DNA of 64,000 bases, from contig NC_052401.1 of the NCBI RefSeq assembly GCF_009389715.1, positions 1,600,843 to 1,664,842 of the forward strand, written 5' to 3'. The notes under the pieces are model-generated. The model ran no database searches. It had not been told where the DNA came from and saw only the letters and a list, made by a program, of their open reading frames with translations. Shown one piece after another: positions 63,550 to 64,000 of this stretch (its first letter is position 1; every line of letters starts with the position of its first letter). The translations under genes and the position numbers were made by a program. This stretch comes from Phoenix dactylifera. Lineage: Eukaryota; Streptophyta; Magnoliopsida; Arecales; Arecaceae.

Positions 63550-63660
63550 ACTAAGATAGTAGCTCAGTGAAACAGGGCCTTACTTCCAACCAAGTGGTTC
63601 CGAGTTCGAAACACACGAGCGCCGATTAAATTATAGAGACCGAATGCTCTTTTTTCGGAC
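63550..63660 (+). mobile_element. tRNA-derived SINE fragment
   Basis: An A-box-like TAGCTCAGTGAAACAGG at about 63560-63576 and a B-box-like GGTTCCGAGTTCGAAAC at about 63596-63612 have the spacing of an internal RNA polymerase III promoter. The middle (CCTTACTTCCAACCAAGTGG) does not fold as a tRNA, so it is read as a SINE head. The sequence after about 63660 is unassigned. Confidence 0.5.
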
Positions 63661-64000
63661 ACGGAGTTTGGAAACCTTGACTAACCGACCTCACCTTCCC
63701 TTCTGGTTGGCTCGCTCGCGCTTCAATCCAACCCTAAGGGCTACGTACTCACATGGAGGATTCGTATCAGAGCCCAGAAGGATGTCCGAGCTGGGCCCAC
63801 GGGTGGAGAGAATATGAGTAAAATTGGCTGAAGTGCCCAACTCACAGTCATTTATGCCTGCATCGAACATTCTCTTGATGGAGTGGGGCTCAATGGGGAC
63901 TGCTACGTGGGGATAAGCTCGTCCCTTCCTCTCCCCTTCCTCTTTTTTTAAGGCAAAAAAAAGAAAAAAAGATAGACCGGCTTCTTTGGAATGAAAGGTT

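Noticed and set aside
63550..63620. tRNA gene
   Set aside because: A- and B-box motifs are present but the sequence cannot form acceptor, D and anticodon stems of a tRNA.

Overview
The window is plant nuclear DNA, most likely from a monocot and quite possibly a palm; this rests on gene content and on the long AT-rich, retrotransposon-filled spacers, not on any database match. Three intact protein-coding genes stand out. They are an intronless PUB22/23-type U-box E3 ubiquitin ligase (4847-6109, +), a four-exon BEL1-like TALE homeodomain gene (47217-50113, +), and an eleven-exon LONESOME HIGHWAY (LHW)-type bHLH gene (55881-62294, -). All exon joins of the last two keep frame with GT/AG sites.

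Left part (1-11 kb): a decayed Ty3/gypsy pol end and a possible LTR (about 250-1480) are followed by two well-formed terminal exons of a gene I do not recognise (1993-2340, +), then the U-box gene with its TATA box and W-box motifs. After 4 kb with nothing recognisable come the last two exons of an R3HCC1L-like gene on the minus strand (10311-10822). The first exons of the same kind of gene lie 21 kb away at 32083-33166, also on the minus strand, with frameshifts and stops. The simplest reading is one broken gene split by a retrotransposon insertion.

Middle part (11-41 kb): the insertion carries the most striking structure in the window, nine head-to-tail copies of a ~1.74 kb unit (12933-28591). 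Each unit holds the 3' part of a gypsy-type LTR, the LTR end, an initiator-Met-tRNA-type primer binding site (PBS) and a ~150 bp leader. It is a satellite-like array built from an LTR/PBS junction, with unit boundaries at a CCTAG microhomology. A Tourist-like MITE with perfect ends lies just downstream (29358-29839). A related LTR in inverted orientation (about 38148-40640), interrupted by a LINE tail and flanked by another LINE fragment, lies further right.

Right part (41-64 kb): a GC-rich patch with six ACGTG-core elements (41677-42111) has no evident gene. The BEL1-like gene has a long pyrimidine-rich leader with a 23-codon upstream ORF. Downstream of it is a 1.39 kb element with long terminal inverted repeats around a 110 bp tandem-repeat core (51527-52919). 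The LHW gene follows; a 75 bp tandem duplication there copies a splice acceptor in frame. A tRNA-like SINE fragment sits near the right edge.

The U-box, BEL1-like and LHW proteins act in ubiquitination and stress signalling, meristem/organ patterning and vascular patterning respectively. Nothing in the sequence ties them into one pathway.
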